A stretch of 64,000 nucleotides of DNA from Berberis thunbergii (Eukaryota > Streptophyta > Magnoliopsida > Ranunculales > Berberidaceae). The stretch covers positions 248,001 to 312,000 of the forward strand of contig QNQO01005822.1 in the NCBI GenBank assembly GCA_003290165.1, given 5' to 3'. The notes under the pieces are model-generated. The model made no database searches. It worked only from the letters and a program-made list of their open reading frames with translations, and was not told where the DNA came from. Below, in pieces: positions 55,001-62,131 of this stretch; positions within the stretch are counted from its first letter, which is position 1, and every line of letters starts with the position of its first letter. Both the position numbers and the translations under genes were made by a program.

Positions 55001-57542
55001 GAGCACAACCAAGCAGAGCATCAGTAAGCATATTCGAAATATCTCAAAAAAACTGCACGATTCACATCTCGATGCAAAATTAACAGTTTCTATTTCGACG
55101 ACCATCTAACTTCATGACCAAGCTGGTTTCAGTAGGAAAAAAGAAGGTAAAAAATCAAATAGAAACAGAATCAAAATTAGAAAGTCTGGCCTAGCTGTAA
55201 TATAACAAATACAGAAAGGCCCTACACACTATAAATACAAACAGTTCCCTCTATTTGCTCCGCCATCTTCTTTATTTGCTTTGCTCAAAAGCTTCTTCTT
55301 CCATCAAATCACACAAAAAAGGGGTTCTAAGACCTAAAGAAGCATGAAAAAAAGGGGTTCCTAAGACTCCCTGCAGACCTTTTTCTTTCTTGCATTTCTT
55401 CTACCATTCAAGTTCAACAAAGTGAGAAACAAAGCAAGAGCAGACAGAGGAGGGTACCAACATCACAGATTCACAGTATCTCAGATTCTCAGGGTGAAGA
55501 AGAAGAAGAAACAGAGACAGAGGAGGTAGTTTTAGATTTCTCTATGTATTTTCTTTATTTTCGAAGAAATCATCCATGGGTTTGCTTAATACCTGGGGAA
55601 GCCCTAGTTGCGCGCGCCGCTGCTTTGTGTGGCTGTGTGACTGTGCGAGAGACTCGAGAGAACAAAGAAGGGGAAGCCCTAGTTGCGCCTTGCGCCACTG
55701 CTTTGTGCGGATGTGTGAGAGACTCGAAGAAGGGGAAGCCCTCGTTGGCGTTGTGCTTTGTGCGGCTGTGACTGTGAGGAGGAGAGACTCGAAGAAGGGG
55801 AAGATGTAATGTTAACTTTTTTTTCTTTTATATGAACCAAATTTTTTTTTTTTTTTAAAGTTCAGGGGGGGCAGCTGCCCCCTCTGGTCCCTGAATAGGT
55901 CCGCCCATGGTGGCGGTCATGGTGTAGGAGGTGGGATTGGGATGCAACTTTCAATTGAAGAAGAAAGCCAATTTTTATAAGTTTACCACTAGATTTGGCT
56001 CAAGATACATAAAATGTATCTCGAGGCGTTCTTTTCATTTGTTTTCATTAAATCTTCTTGAGATGCAATATTTTTTTTGTTTTTGAAATCTGAGCCCTTG
56101 ATTATGTTAGGGGCAATTTTGTCACACAAAAAAGCCTCAAGTGATGCTGATTGTGAGTTTTGATGGGTGATCCTCATTTATCAAATCTAGGGGGGTGATC
56201 GCTAATTACGTACTTAGAATTGGGAACGGGACAAGGGGAATGACTATTGCAGGCCTGGCTGCTCATCTAAGCTCCTCGCTCGTCGGTATTCAAAAAGTTC
56301 CACTGCGGGGGGGGGGGGGGGGGGGGTGGATGTAATCGCTAGTTTGCTGTAATTTCAATCACGATAAGATTTTGTTAGTAAAGATGCCCAAAAGTTTAGC
56401 ATCCATGTATGATCCTCACATCTCATTTACTCACCATTTTCTGGTGTTCTACTGGTTGGTGATATCTTGAGTGGAGCACTACTTCAAAAGTTATAATGGA
56501 TGTATACATTTTAATTTCTTCATATATGCAACTTCACACTTCTTTTGTCAGTGAAAATTTGTTTTTGTCCTTGCCCATAATTTGAGTTTATTGTTCAAGG
56601 CCTCAGTACTCGCTAGATTTTTGGTAGATGAGATGATGAACTGTCTTTTCATTTTGTAAATAGTACTGATCTAAATGCTTGGTGGATGAAATAGTGGACT
56701 ATCTCTTCCTTTTGGAAGTAGTAGTGATTGATAAGAATATTAGGTCAAATTGACCTTGTGATTATGCATGTCATCTGCGCTTACTGTAGTTTATCTCTTA
56801 GAGCTACAGGGACTTTTATTGTTAGTTAATTAGTTTTACATGAGTTATCAGTTGATTGTTTCCTGTTAGAAACTCTTAGTGCATTTAACCTTGAGAAACT
56901 GCATACTTATTTTTCTTTAAAATTTTCTAGGGCATGTTATTTGATGTGGCATTCAAGAACTTTTGTCGTTTTGAAGGCAAAGGCAGCTTTTGAATTTTCA
57001 ATTTACAATCCTATACTGAATTTGCAGAGATGTAACAAGTGTGGCACTGCATATTGGTCAATACATTACACCATCTCTATGGAAAAGTTTTATTGAATCT
57101 CAACCTGATTTACGTTAGTGTTTTCTAGGCTTTCGAGCTAGCATTGACAGCTGCCTTTCTGATTTTCCTTTCTCTGCGGCACCCTTGACACAAGTTCTTT
57201 GATAAGTGATAACTTCTCTGTTTAAGGTACAAGCATTTTGGGCAATTTGCTCCTCTAGGAGGAGAGGAGACAGCTGCAGAACTGCCAGGTGACTGGGTTT
57301 CCATGGGACACAGCACCCAGTGGCTCTGGTATTCTGTATATGCAAGGTAATCTTCTGCTCTTACCACAATAATATGTGGAGTATTACCTGTAAAAAGATG
57401 GTATGTTAAATGTTTCTGATGTTATTTGGTATTATTTTCTTTTTGCACTTGTAGCAAGCAAGTCAGCTGGCGAACAAGGGTGTTAGTGGTCTCTGACTGG
57501 ACGAGGAGATTCATTTTTGGGAGGGACTCCAGCCGTATTTGA
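30989..57542 (+). CDS. NDB1: External alternative NAD(P)H dehydrogenase, NDB1-type, mitochondrial
   Basis: This type II dehydrogenase oxidises cytosolic NAD(P)H at the outer face of the inner mitochondrial membrane and reduces ubiquinone without pumping protons. Exons: 30989-31086, 32608-32893, 45318-45521, 46029-46279, 47769-47988, 48100-48204, 48898-49161, 49252-49373, 57227-57346 and 57455-57542. All junctions are GT-AG, phases match, and the sum is 1758 bp (585 aa plus stop), a normal NDB length. Motifs: FAD fold GTGWAG (71-76), NAD(P)H fold GGGPTG (235-240), EF-hand [12 protein letters not shown] (399-410), C-terminus [16 protein letters not shown]. Gln272 after the second fold replaces the Glu of NADH-type enzymes, which favours NADPH. 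Introns 2 and 8 are filled with repeats, yet no coding damage is seen. Confidence 0.92.
31087..32607 (+). other. NDB1 intron 1
   Basis: 1521 bp, AT-rich, with GT and AG ends. No inserted element with clear ends was recognised. Short open frames here (for example 31330-31557 and 32192-32464) have no domain and are not believed. Confidence 0.7.
32608..32893 (+). CDS. NDB1: NDB1 exon 2: FAD-binding Rossmann fold
   Basis: It encodes residues 33-128. [19 protein letters not shown] contains the GxGxxG dinucleotide motif. [20 protein letters not shown] and [11 protein letters not shown] are hallmarks of plant type II dehydrogenases. It ends in phase 0 at an AAG|GTAAAG donor, before the giant intron 2. 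Confidence 0.92.
33120..33534. repeat. Direct repeat P, copy 1 (partner near 44085)
   Basis: Words such as TTCCTTGTTCCT(T/C)AAGGATAT, GACATTGGGTCC/GACATTGATTC and AATTATAAGTTGC/AATTATAAATTGC occur here and at 44085-44290 in the same order. The two copies flank the LTR array and are clearly diverged, with indels. The origin is unknown. Confidence 0.55.
38255..38878 (-). pseudogene. RTE-type LINE 3' fragment inside the array
   Basis: The - strand encodes the C-terminal end of a non-LTR retrotransposon reverse transcriptase. The motifs are [54 protein letters not shown] and [13 protein letters not shown]. The 3' end (plus side near 38265) is a GAT trinucleotide run, as in RTE elements. The polymerase core and endonuclease are absent, so it is 5'-truncated. 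It lies in the third internal unit only and replaces about 50 bp that the other units keep. Confidence 0.85.
38347..39054 (-). CDS. Chimeric ORF: array leader fused to LINE RT C-terminus
   Basis: A 235-codon open frame begins in array sequence ([14 protein letters not shown], a Gln-rich stretch ending QQQDEP). At about 38878 it passes in frame into the LINE reverse transcriptase tail. Five sister units lack the LINE part. There is no evidence that it is translated; it is probably a coincidence of insertion. It sits antisense within NDB1 intron 2. Confidence 0.5.
   Translation of the reverse strand: MTVDARGGEGKKLVTYNSGGQQTSSVFCSTAGTIHHSAVQQGEPCTSPQQTHVQQQDEPECEAFRYLGSIIQKNGAIGEDVDHRIKAGWLKWRMASGVLCDRRMPTRLKGKCYKTIVRPAMLYGSQCWATMGQHTHRMTVAEMRMLRWMCGKTRKDKIRNERIRKYLGVAPIEDKIRERRLTWFGHVRRRPSTAPIRKCLDWQVNGGCRQRGRPLKTWMKTVDEDIIEFGLDEEM
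43326..45317. other. NDB1 intron 2, right part, with diverged repeat copy
   Basis: No gene recognised. 44085-44290 is the partner of the repeat at 33120. 44290-44600 is a diverged copy of the segment next to each array LTR (shared TCTCTATGGGTTCTC-like and ACCTTGATTGGT words). 44640-44740 resembles 43420-43490 (CTTGGAGACAGATTGACTGT / GTTGGAGATAGATTGATTGT). A GA microsatellite lies at 44756-44775. Confidence 0.5.
45318..45521 (+). CDS. NDB1: NDB1 exon 3
   Basis: It encodes residues 129-196 in phase 0. [14 protein letters not shown] precedes a Cys-containing variable loop, then [20 protein letters not shown] and VMEHCHFLK. The latter carries the conserved family segment after the first Rossmann fold. 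The acceptor CTGGCAG lies just after intron 2, so the array is spliced out as a single 12.4-kb intron. Confidence 0.9.
46029..46279 (+). CDS. NDB1: NDB1 exon 4: NAD(P)H-binding fold
   Basis: It encodes residues 197-279 plus two bases. [20 protein letters not shown] leads into [20 protein letters not shown], the second GxGxxG motif. The end of the second beta strand reads [14 protein letters not shown]. The Gln272 there replaces the Glu that contacts the ribose of NADH in NDB2-type enzymes. NDB1-type, NADPH-preferring enzymes have Gln at this site. Substrate use is therefore inferred, not shown. Confidence 0.9.
46821..46999 (-). mobile_element. tRNA-derived SINE in NDB1 intron 4
   Basis: A perfect 16-bp duplication AATACACTTATAGGTC flanks it (46805-46820 and 47000-47015). 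On the - strand it starts AGGAGTTATGGTCGAGTGGT, with an A-box-like GTCGAGTGGTTAAGGC, and has a B-box-like GCTTCGAGACC. It ends in an (A)17 tail (T run at 46821-46837 on +). Length is about 179 bp. The exact duplication and clean tail suggest a recent insertion. Confidence 0.88.
47165..47545 (+). other. Possible poly(A)-tailed retrosequence
   Basis: The stretch ends with CTCAATAAAGCTTTGAATC followed by an A-rich tail (AAAAAAATAAAATAAAAAG). This is how a polyadenylated retrocopy or LINE 3' end looks. A 66-codon frame (47280-47480) has no domain I know, and no target duplication was found. Confidence 0.3.
47769..47988 (+). CDS. NDB1: NDB1 exon 5
   Basis: It completes Thr280 and encodes residues 281-353. 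[20 protein letters not shown] is followed by [11 protein letters not shown], and then [19 protein letters not shown], the conserved strand before the C-terminal cofactor-binding region. It ends in phase 0. Confidence 0.9.
48100..48204 (+). CDS. NDB1: NDB1 exon 6
   Basis: It encodes residues 354-388: [14 protein letters not shown], then [16 protein letters not shown]. The AVGDCA motif closes the FAD-binding site in this enzyme group. Confidence 0.9.
48898..49161 (+). CDS. NDB1: NDB1 exon 7: EF-hand insertion
   Basis: It encodes residues 389-476. The loop [12 protein letters not shown] at 399-410 has Asp1, Asp3, Ser5, Thr7 and Glu12, a canonical calcium-binding EF-hand. It is followed by [15 protein letters not shown] and a linker to [17 protein letters not shown]. 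The EF-hand insertion defines NDB-class (external) enzymes and fits the known calcium control of external NADPH oxidation. Confidence 0.92.
49252..49373 (+). CDS. NDB1: NDB1 exon 8
   Basis: It encodes residues 477-516 and two bases of 517: [20 protein letters not shown] then GRHRFRPFQ. The donor CA|GTAAGA pairs with the acceptor at 57226 across a 7.85-kb intron, restoring CAG TAC AAG (Q-Y-K), the usual FQYKHFGQ sequence. Confidence 0.9.
50764..53130 (-). CDS. hAT transposase, zinc-finger MYM/TTF type, intact 788 aa
   Basis: A single open frame from [12 protein letters not shown] to RSRRVDL encodes the enzyme that excises and inserts the element. Near residues 95-170 is a TTF-type zinc finger ([30 protein letters not shown]). 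The DUF4371 region follows, with the first catalytic Asp in [20 protein letters not shown] and the second in [30 protein letters not shown] and DTRWGSHY mark the hAT-specific insertion. The dimerisation domain at the end reads [20 protein letters not shown] with the catalytic Glu. Length is normal for ZMYM1-like plant transposases. No stop or frameshift is seen. Confidence 0.93.
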   Translation of the reverse strand: MDKFLKRKYVSELPSPSLQNNEGGQFDPISKPIHVDYDMSNLPTDPGSRPRISDYHPNDQDIIRRAYLQRGPCQPKNHKFPQKKMGGGMRRFNVAWFDQHKDWLEYSIEKDAAYCLHCYLFKPNFGDQSGGNTFVVEGFNNWKKPDKLQGHLGKTHYEAYTMSQNLMTQKQHIQTFFVKQSDQAKLEYRTRLNASIDCIRFLLHQGLAFRGHDESEDSKNRGNFLELLEYTANHNEDIKKVVLKYAPENHKLISPKVQKDITKAVAIKTSDVILEDLGDSLFAVLVDESRDFSIKEQMAVVLRFVDKNGCVIERFLGITHVSNTTAISLKKALGKILSKYNLSISRLRGQGYDGASNMQGEFNGLKTLIMKENQSAFYVHCFAHQLQLTLVHVAKNHPRIALFFNLISTAVNIVGVSCKRNDILRDKQTIDLIDKLNSGELSTGKGLNQETTLTRAGDTRWGSHYTTIIRLILMFSSVIDVLEIVVGDGTSSEQRGEAYALLESMQCFDFILILHMMKDVLGITNELSKSLQKKDQDIVNAINLVEISKQRFQMMRENEWDSLIADVSSFCRKHNITVPRMDDDFVPRGRSRRRQEVVTNLHHYRAELFYTCIDMQLQELNNRFDEVNTELLLCMTCLSPNNSFSAFDHQKLIRLAQFYPMDFSDFDLMVLEDQLKTYIMDVRSNSEFSNIIGIGGLAKKMVETKKDVVYPMVYLLITLSLILPVATATVERAFSAMHIVKSRLRNRMGDDWMNDCLVAYIERDVLDSIENEAIMQQFQNMRSRRVDL
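53131..54184 (-). other. hAT element 5' side: probable intron and leader
   Basis: No gene recognised. An AT-rich stretch follows the transposase ATG (upstream on the - strand). Small frames at 53609-53902 (+) and 53749-53940 (-) overlap and are not believed. Probably transposase leader or intron sequence. Confidence 0.4.
54185..55250. repeat. ~300-bp direct repeat flanking the captured gene fragment
   Basis: Copy 1 is about 54185-54500 and copy 2 about 54950-55250. Shared words are TAATGCAATTTG, AAAAACTGCAC or ACAAAACTGCAC, CATCTAACTT or TATCTAACTT with GACCAAG, AAAGTCTGGCCTAGCTGTAA and ACTATAAATACAA. The last contains a TATA-like box. The copies differ at many sites. A second pair, 54091-54158 and 55306-55370 (AAATCACACAAAAAAGGGGT), is nearly identical. 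Confidence 0.7.
54592..54815 (+). pseudogene. Captured small plant gene fragment (LHYPRY / DUF7722-like)
   Basis: ATG at 54592 opens [20 protein letters not shown], then [20 protein letters not shown] and MEE before a stop at 54745. The family pattern (F-Q-x-P-L-H-Y-P-R-Y-x-K-x-x-Y-E-x-M-x-x-W-K-x-D) continues in the next frame as [10 protein letters not shown]. One missing G in the Trp codon (TGG to TG, near 54744) therefore creates the stop. A TATA-like ACTATAAATAC lies about 100 bp upstream. I recall this as an uncharacterised plant family (DUF7722-like); the name is from memory. It is host DNA carried inside a transposon, opposite to the transposase. Confidence 0.62.
55594..55805. repeat. 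Three-copy 62-76-bp tandem repeat near the hAT right end
   Basis: Units start near 55594, 55670 and 55732, with a partial fourth at 55797. Each begins GGGGAAGCCCT(A/C)GTTG and contains GCTTTGTGxGG and GAGAGACTCG. They fill the region near the presumed transposase promoter (- strand), about 100 bp inside the right terminus. Confidence 0.75.
56307..56326 (+). repeat. (G)20 homopolymer in NDB1 intron 8
   Basis: Twenty consecutive Gs lie on the NDB1 coding strand, preceded by CACTGC and followed by TGGATG. This could form a G-quadruplex in DNA or in the pre-mRNA. The run length may be uncertain because of sequencing. Confidence 0.75.
57227..57346 (+). CDS. NDB1: NDB1 exon 9
   Basis: It completes Gln517 and encodes residues 518-556: [20 protein letters not shown] then [19 protein letters not shown]. 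This is the conserved C-terminal membrane-associating region of type II dehydrogenases. It follows the 7.85-kb repeat-filled intron 8. Confidence 0.9.
57455..57542 (+). CDS. NDB1: NDB1 exon 10 and stop
   Basis: It completes Ser557 and encodes [20 protein letters not shown] then FGRDSSRI and TGA at 57540-57542. The [16 protein letters not shown] end is the family's conserved C-terminus, so the gene is complete at its 3' end. Confidence 0.92.
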
Positions 57543-58100
57543 AACATGGGCTAAGCAGCACCATTGTACTAAATGTTATCCTCTAAACCAGTCTTTTCTT
57601 TTTTCTTTTATGAACTAGTGGAATTAAATGTTTTGCTCGGTAATTCAATACAAACCTGTGTAACTAACAATTAGCAGAATGGTTCTGGTGCTGTAACTCT
57701 AAAAAGGAAATGAGTATTTTGTTCTCAATATCTGCTGTTACGAAGTTGTTGAAGTTTGATGACATACGAATTGTTCAGTTAACGGAAGGCAAAAGAAAAT
57801 CTGAAACTGAAATGTATCTCGTTACTAGGTTTATGATGATCCAACCAATTAATTGTGATGTGAGGGAGGTATTAATGGTATTGTTCTAGGAGGATGGTGA
57901 CAATGGTAGTGGGGAAAACGTGGACAAAGTGTGGTGGTAGCACCAGAGGTTGCAGTGATTGTGGTGGACTAAATTTCATGTGAAATCAATATGTAGCTCC
58001 TTTGATGGATGGATACTTGGAGAGCTTAACTATTTTGTAGTGATTTTGAAATCTTTAGTTGAATGAAGTGAAAGAGTTACAATTTCAAGACTGGTGAAAT
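57543..58100 (+). other. NDB1 3' flank
   Basis: Probable 3' UTR and downstream sequence. No further gene. Candidate poly(A) signals are loose AT-rich words near 57625-57655 (AATTCAATACAAA), none canonical. Confidence 0.45.
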
Positions 58101-59131
58101 TAGGGACGGCAACGGGGCGGATTTGAGCAAATCCATCTCCGCCCCGTCAGGAATAGCGGATCCCCAAAAATTTTCCGTCAATTCGTTAGTAAATTTATTT
58201 AAAATCACCTCCGCCCATACGGATTGGTGGATATTAGCTCTGCCCAAATATTCGTAAAAAAAAAAAAAATTCTTCTTTTCTAACATCAATTGTGAGATTA
58301 TCTCTCAGTTCAATCCTAAAAGCAGGTTAAACTTCACTAGGATGACTCTCTTCCTAGATAAATCCAATTAGCTTATCCATCTTACTACAGTAAAAGATAT
58401 TTCATTCATTAGATCAGTAACACTAGTAAGAATCCATACAAAAATTATAACTTGATGTGACACGAGTAAGAAAACCATACCAAAAAAAAAAAAAAAAAAC
58501 CTGAGATCTTTGGATTACAAAAAAAAAAAAAAAAAATACTTGATCTAAAATCTTTGGATTTGAGATCTCAGATTCTTTAGATCGAATTTTTTTTAAGAAG
58601 AATGAATGACGCAGTGGAGCAGAGGATGAACCGTGAAGTGCGTTGGACTTGTTGGAGGTACACAACGGCTAGTGGGCCTAGATCATGCATTGATCGTTCT
58701 TTGTTGCAGTCTTTACGCCTTTCTTTCTTGTAGTCTTCAAGGCGGGGAAGGGAGGGGAGAGGGAGGCGGAGACGATGGCCCTTGTGTAAAAGAGAAGGAG
58801 AAGGAGACGATGGTCGAGAGAGGTCTGTTTCTCTCTTGGGCTTCTTCTTTTCATCTTCTAGTTTGTGAGAAAAAATGAAGATAAGTGAGAGAGACTGAAT
58901 GAAATGTAGGTTTTTTTTTTTTTTTTGCTTTTAAAAGGTCAATGGTACTTTTGTAATATCAATACCTAAACGGATATCCGTGGGGGCAGATATGGCTAAA
59001 TCCGTATCCGCCCCGAATATTCGACGGATGTTGTTTGGTTATTCGTATCCGCCCCGAAACCCGTTTAGCCATATCCAAATCCGCCCCAAACGGACTGGGT
59101 GGGGTGGATATCCGCCACACTGCCATCCCTA
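58101..59131. mobile_element. Non-autonomous hAT-type element, 1.03 kb
   Basis: The left end TAGGGACGGCAACGGGGCGG and right end (reverse complement) TAGGGATGGCAGTGTGGCGG form the terminal repeats. The flanking 8-bp sites are GGTGAAAT (58093-58100) and GGTGAACT (59132-59139), 7 of 8 matching. Subterminal words CCGCCCC/GGGGCGG, ATATCCG and TCCGCCC recur on both sides. Interior frames (for example 58633-58878) have no transposase motif. Confidence 0.78.
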
Positions 59132-59548
59132 GGTGAACTGCATATTTTTCATGAATTTATCATGAAATAAATAATTCATTGTGAAGTAATTTGTCCATGG
59201 AAACTGTGTAATGACAATATTACTACCTTCCATCGTAAATTTCAAATAGAATGAAGAATTCTTGCTCGGCGAGAAAGATTAGCAACCTAGAATAAGAGAT
59301 CCTCGGTTTCAGTCATTGTAGTTGGATGCACTGGAGTTGATAAAACCTTGAAGCTGAGTTTCACTTAGAATTTGAGTAAATCTTAAAGCTGAAGTGTTCG
59401 AACTATATCGCCGTGGTATATGGTGAGGGATTTGCTCATGGTCAATGAAATGACCAAAATATCTTGTGTCATGTAGTTAGAGAATATTTAATGAAGTGTA
59501 ATAATGAAGGGTAAAAAGGTAATGACAATAGAATTATTAAACATTTAA

Positions 59549-59644
59549 AGTGTGTTTGGTTGCATGGAATTCTATGCCATGAGAATCCATGAGAAGACCA
59601 CCTAAATCTAAGCTAATTTGATGTATACTCACCAAACACACCCT
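59549..59644. mobile_element. Tourist-like MITE, 96 bp
   Basis: Terminal repeats are AGTGTGTTTGG (left) and AGGGTGTGTTTGG (right, reverse complement). Both sides are flanked by TAA (59546-59548 and 59645-59647), the 3-bp target site of PIF/Harbinger elements. The interior is AT-rich and non-coding. Confidence 0.65.
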
Positions 59645-59647
59645 TAA

Positions 59648-61594
59648 AATCAACAAAACCATTTATTCCAGCCATTTAAGCCATACAAGCCACTTAAGCC
59701 ATGAAGGCTTATTCACTCAATTAAATTACAAATTTGCCATTTTAGAATATATATCTTTATTTATATTTGTATACATAATTCATTTGTACTATGCATTTTT
59801 GTTTAAATATATTTTTTTATTGTTAAAGATTGTAATTAAGTTTAATTTATATTTTTTGATGTATCATTATTGTATCTAAAGTTTTGCGCAAAAAATGCGT
59901 TCAAAACGAATTTGTATTGAATTTCATCAAAATGCATAAATTTTTTCTCAAATAACCCTATTGTTTCAAAGTCAATTGTGGGGTCTTTTTATGCTAGCTG
60001 TTTCACATTTCACAAGGAATTTACTCAAGGTTAACCTAACCTTTTGTATTATAGACGTCCTCAATTGTTAGGGAAGCAAAAAAAAAAAAAACTAGTTGTT
60101 GTGCAAGGTTTTTTCATAGTATTCTTATAATGCGATGATTGAATCTCTACATCACCATGCACATATCTGAAATAATTTCTATTTTTAACAAAATATTTTA
60201 CAAATGTCCAATGTATATATGTCAAATGAAATCAGGTACAACTATTGAAGATACCATCCATAATGTACACAATCAATATCTATATTAGTCATCAAATGTA
60301 GGCATGCATACGGCACAATTGAAGGGTGGATGTATTGTTTTTCTTTTCATTTTTTCTCCTATTTTGTGTAATTTTTAAATTCAATAATAAAACTCTAAAA
60401 ATACGATTTAAACTTGATTATAATGTTTAATATTATTATAAATTTTAAGGAAATTACATAGTTCCAAATAATTATATAATGCAATATAAAAATGCTTAAA
60501 ATGAAAAAAGAATTGAAATAAAATAACAAATAAAAGAATTCATGGGCTATTCTTTTTAATCAGAAAATATAAAGTTTCTTTCATTTTTGGAGTTTTTTTA
60601 TTAAATGGGTTAGAAAATGATAATACCAAAATATTGAGTACATTAGATTATAATGTGTCTTAATATTGAAAGTACTTATGACATGAAGTACATTAGATTA
60701 TAAAAAAATGTACATTAGATTACAGTTATATTTTTTAAAAATGCATACGACGTGAAATGCTTGTTTAAAATTTTAAGCGTTTGTAATAATAATTGGTTTC
60801 ATTGGAAAGATCTTCAAAAATGTTTTTCAACCATAATAGGTTTACTAAAATCCAATAACTAAGTAGATAATTATGACGATGTACATTTAAAAAAACACAA
60901 AATTTTTATCTCTTCGCCACATATACATTCCACCAACTTTTTCAACTTTTTGTTAATTTTCTTTACTCTTCTACTTGTAACTTATGTACGAACATATCAT
61001 TGTTGATAATTAATCTCTACCATCAACATCTTTCGCAACTTTCAATCATAACCGTTTTTTTATCTTCAACCTCAACATCATTTTAATTTGTAATATAGAT
61101 AGACTAGGGTATTCCCCATGTCGTTGGCACTATATAAAGTGAGTCGCAAATACTGAGAGTAGGTTCTCCATAAACATTTCCCTAAAATATATGGAATTGG
61201 TGGTTTTTGGTTGAATGTGCCTTATAACTTGAAATACATTAGATTTTTTTTAAATGCACATGCGTAAAATAAATATTTTAAAAGTTTTAAGCGTTTGTAT
61301 TAATCATTGGTTTTGTTAAAAAAATCTTCGAAAATGCATTTCAACGATATCAAGTTTGCCAAAATTTGATAACGAACGTTGTTATGACAAATTTCATTTT
61401 GAGAAAAAAAAAAAAGAAAACTCAACACTTTCTCTCCTTGCCACATGTACATTCCACATTTGTCATTTTTTACCCTTCTATGTGTTTCATATTTACCAAT
61501 ATACCATTATAGACAATGAATCTCAACCCTCAATATCTTCCCCAATTCTTAATCTTAGCCTCTCTTTTTTTTATCTCAAAGTCCTTGTGAATAG
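59648..61594. other. AT-rich spacer with a diverged ~400-bp duplication
   Basis: No gene. Sequence around 60720-61080 recurs at 61240-61590 with an offset near 515 bp. Shared words are TTTTAAGCGTTTGTA, GCCACATNTACATTCCAC and CTTCTACTTGTAAC versus CTTCTATGTGTTTC. The copies are strongly diverged. Confidence 0.45.
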
Positions 61595-62131
61595 TGATGA
61601 CACAACAAAATAGACCGACATCGCGGCCATACATGTGGCAAATAACATCCATCACGAGGTTTCCCCAAGAAGGCTAAAATCAATCATAAAGGTTCAAACG
61701 AGGCCCATTACAAGAAAACATAATCGAATCCCAAATTCAGGCCCACAAGAACCAAAGCCCAAATCTAGGCCCGACGCGAGTTCTTTCATAAATAAGAGAA
61801 ATGTTGCATAAAAAAAAGTCGCGGAGGGAGTTACACCTCCACGGATGTGTCTCCATAAATGAGGAGATTGTTACAAGAAACATCTCATTCCGTTGCGCCC
61901 CACATGCTTAAGTCATGCAGAGAAATAACCGCGACGACTATAAAATGTAAAGGGAACATTCGACAATGGTATGCAACTTTAACTGAGTTTTGTTCAAATT
62001 TATTTCATTCTTCAGATAGAGTCGCTGACTTAAGCATCAGAGTGCCTTCGACCACCAAAAAAGTGGTATTTGGTAGTCTAACATCTGTTTTGTAGGTCAC
62101 ACTATCAAGAAGACAAGATTTAAATGCATCA
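61595..62131 (+). repeat. 5' LTR of the second Tat-like element
   Basis: It starts TGATGACACAACAAA (compare TGATGATACATCAAA at 5841) and ends CA right before the GTTTAGCGCC primer region. It is 537 bp. The left limit is set by similarity to the other LTR and the TG start; no second LTR is in the window. Confidence 0.62.

Larger units (their letters stand above)
50415..55909 (-). mobile_element. hAT (Tip100-like) element with intact transposase
   Basis: A perfect 8-bp duplication GTGGCGGT (50407-50414 and 55910-55917) flanks it. Ends are CAGGGGCGGACC (left) and CATGGGCGGACC (right, reverse complement), close to the CAGGGGCGGA ends of Tip100-type hAT elements. Purine/pyrimidine G-runs lie inside both ends. 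It carries one long open transposase frame on the - strand, a captured small plant gene fragment on the + strand, and tandem repeats near the transposase 5' side. The exact duplication and open frame suggest a young and possibly autonomous copy. It is nested in a long-TIR element in NDB1 intron 8. Confidence 0.9.
49463..56220. mobile_element. Long-TIR non-autonomous element (MULE-like) in NDB1 intron 8
   Basis: The left end (from about 49463) and right end (to about 56220) form an inverted repeat of some 170-250 bp. Shared words are GTAATTAGCGATCAC, TAGATTTGATAAATGAGGAT, CATAATCAAGGGCTCA and AATGAAAAGAACRC. Without the nested hAT element it would be about 1.25 kb. Its interior is C/A-rich (CACCACC) and non-coding. 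Long inverted repeats suggest a MULE. I could not find a convincing 9-bp duplication, so the exact limits are approximate. Confidence 0.68.

Noticed and set aside
49463..56220. A 9-bp target duplication for the long-TIR element
   Set aside because: TCTAAATAG on the left and GTACTTAGA or its shifts on the right do not match well enough to claim one.
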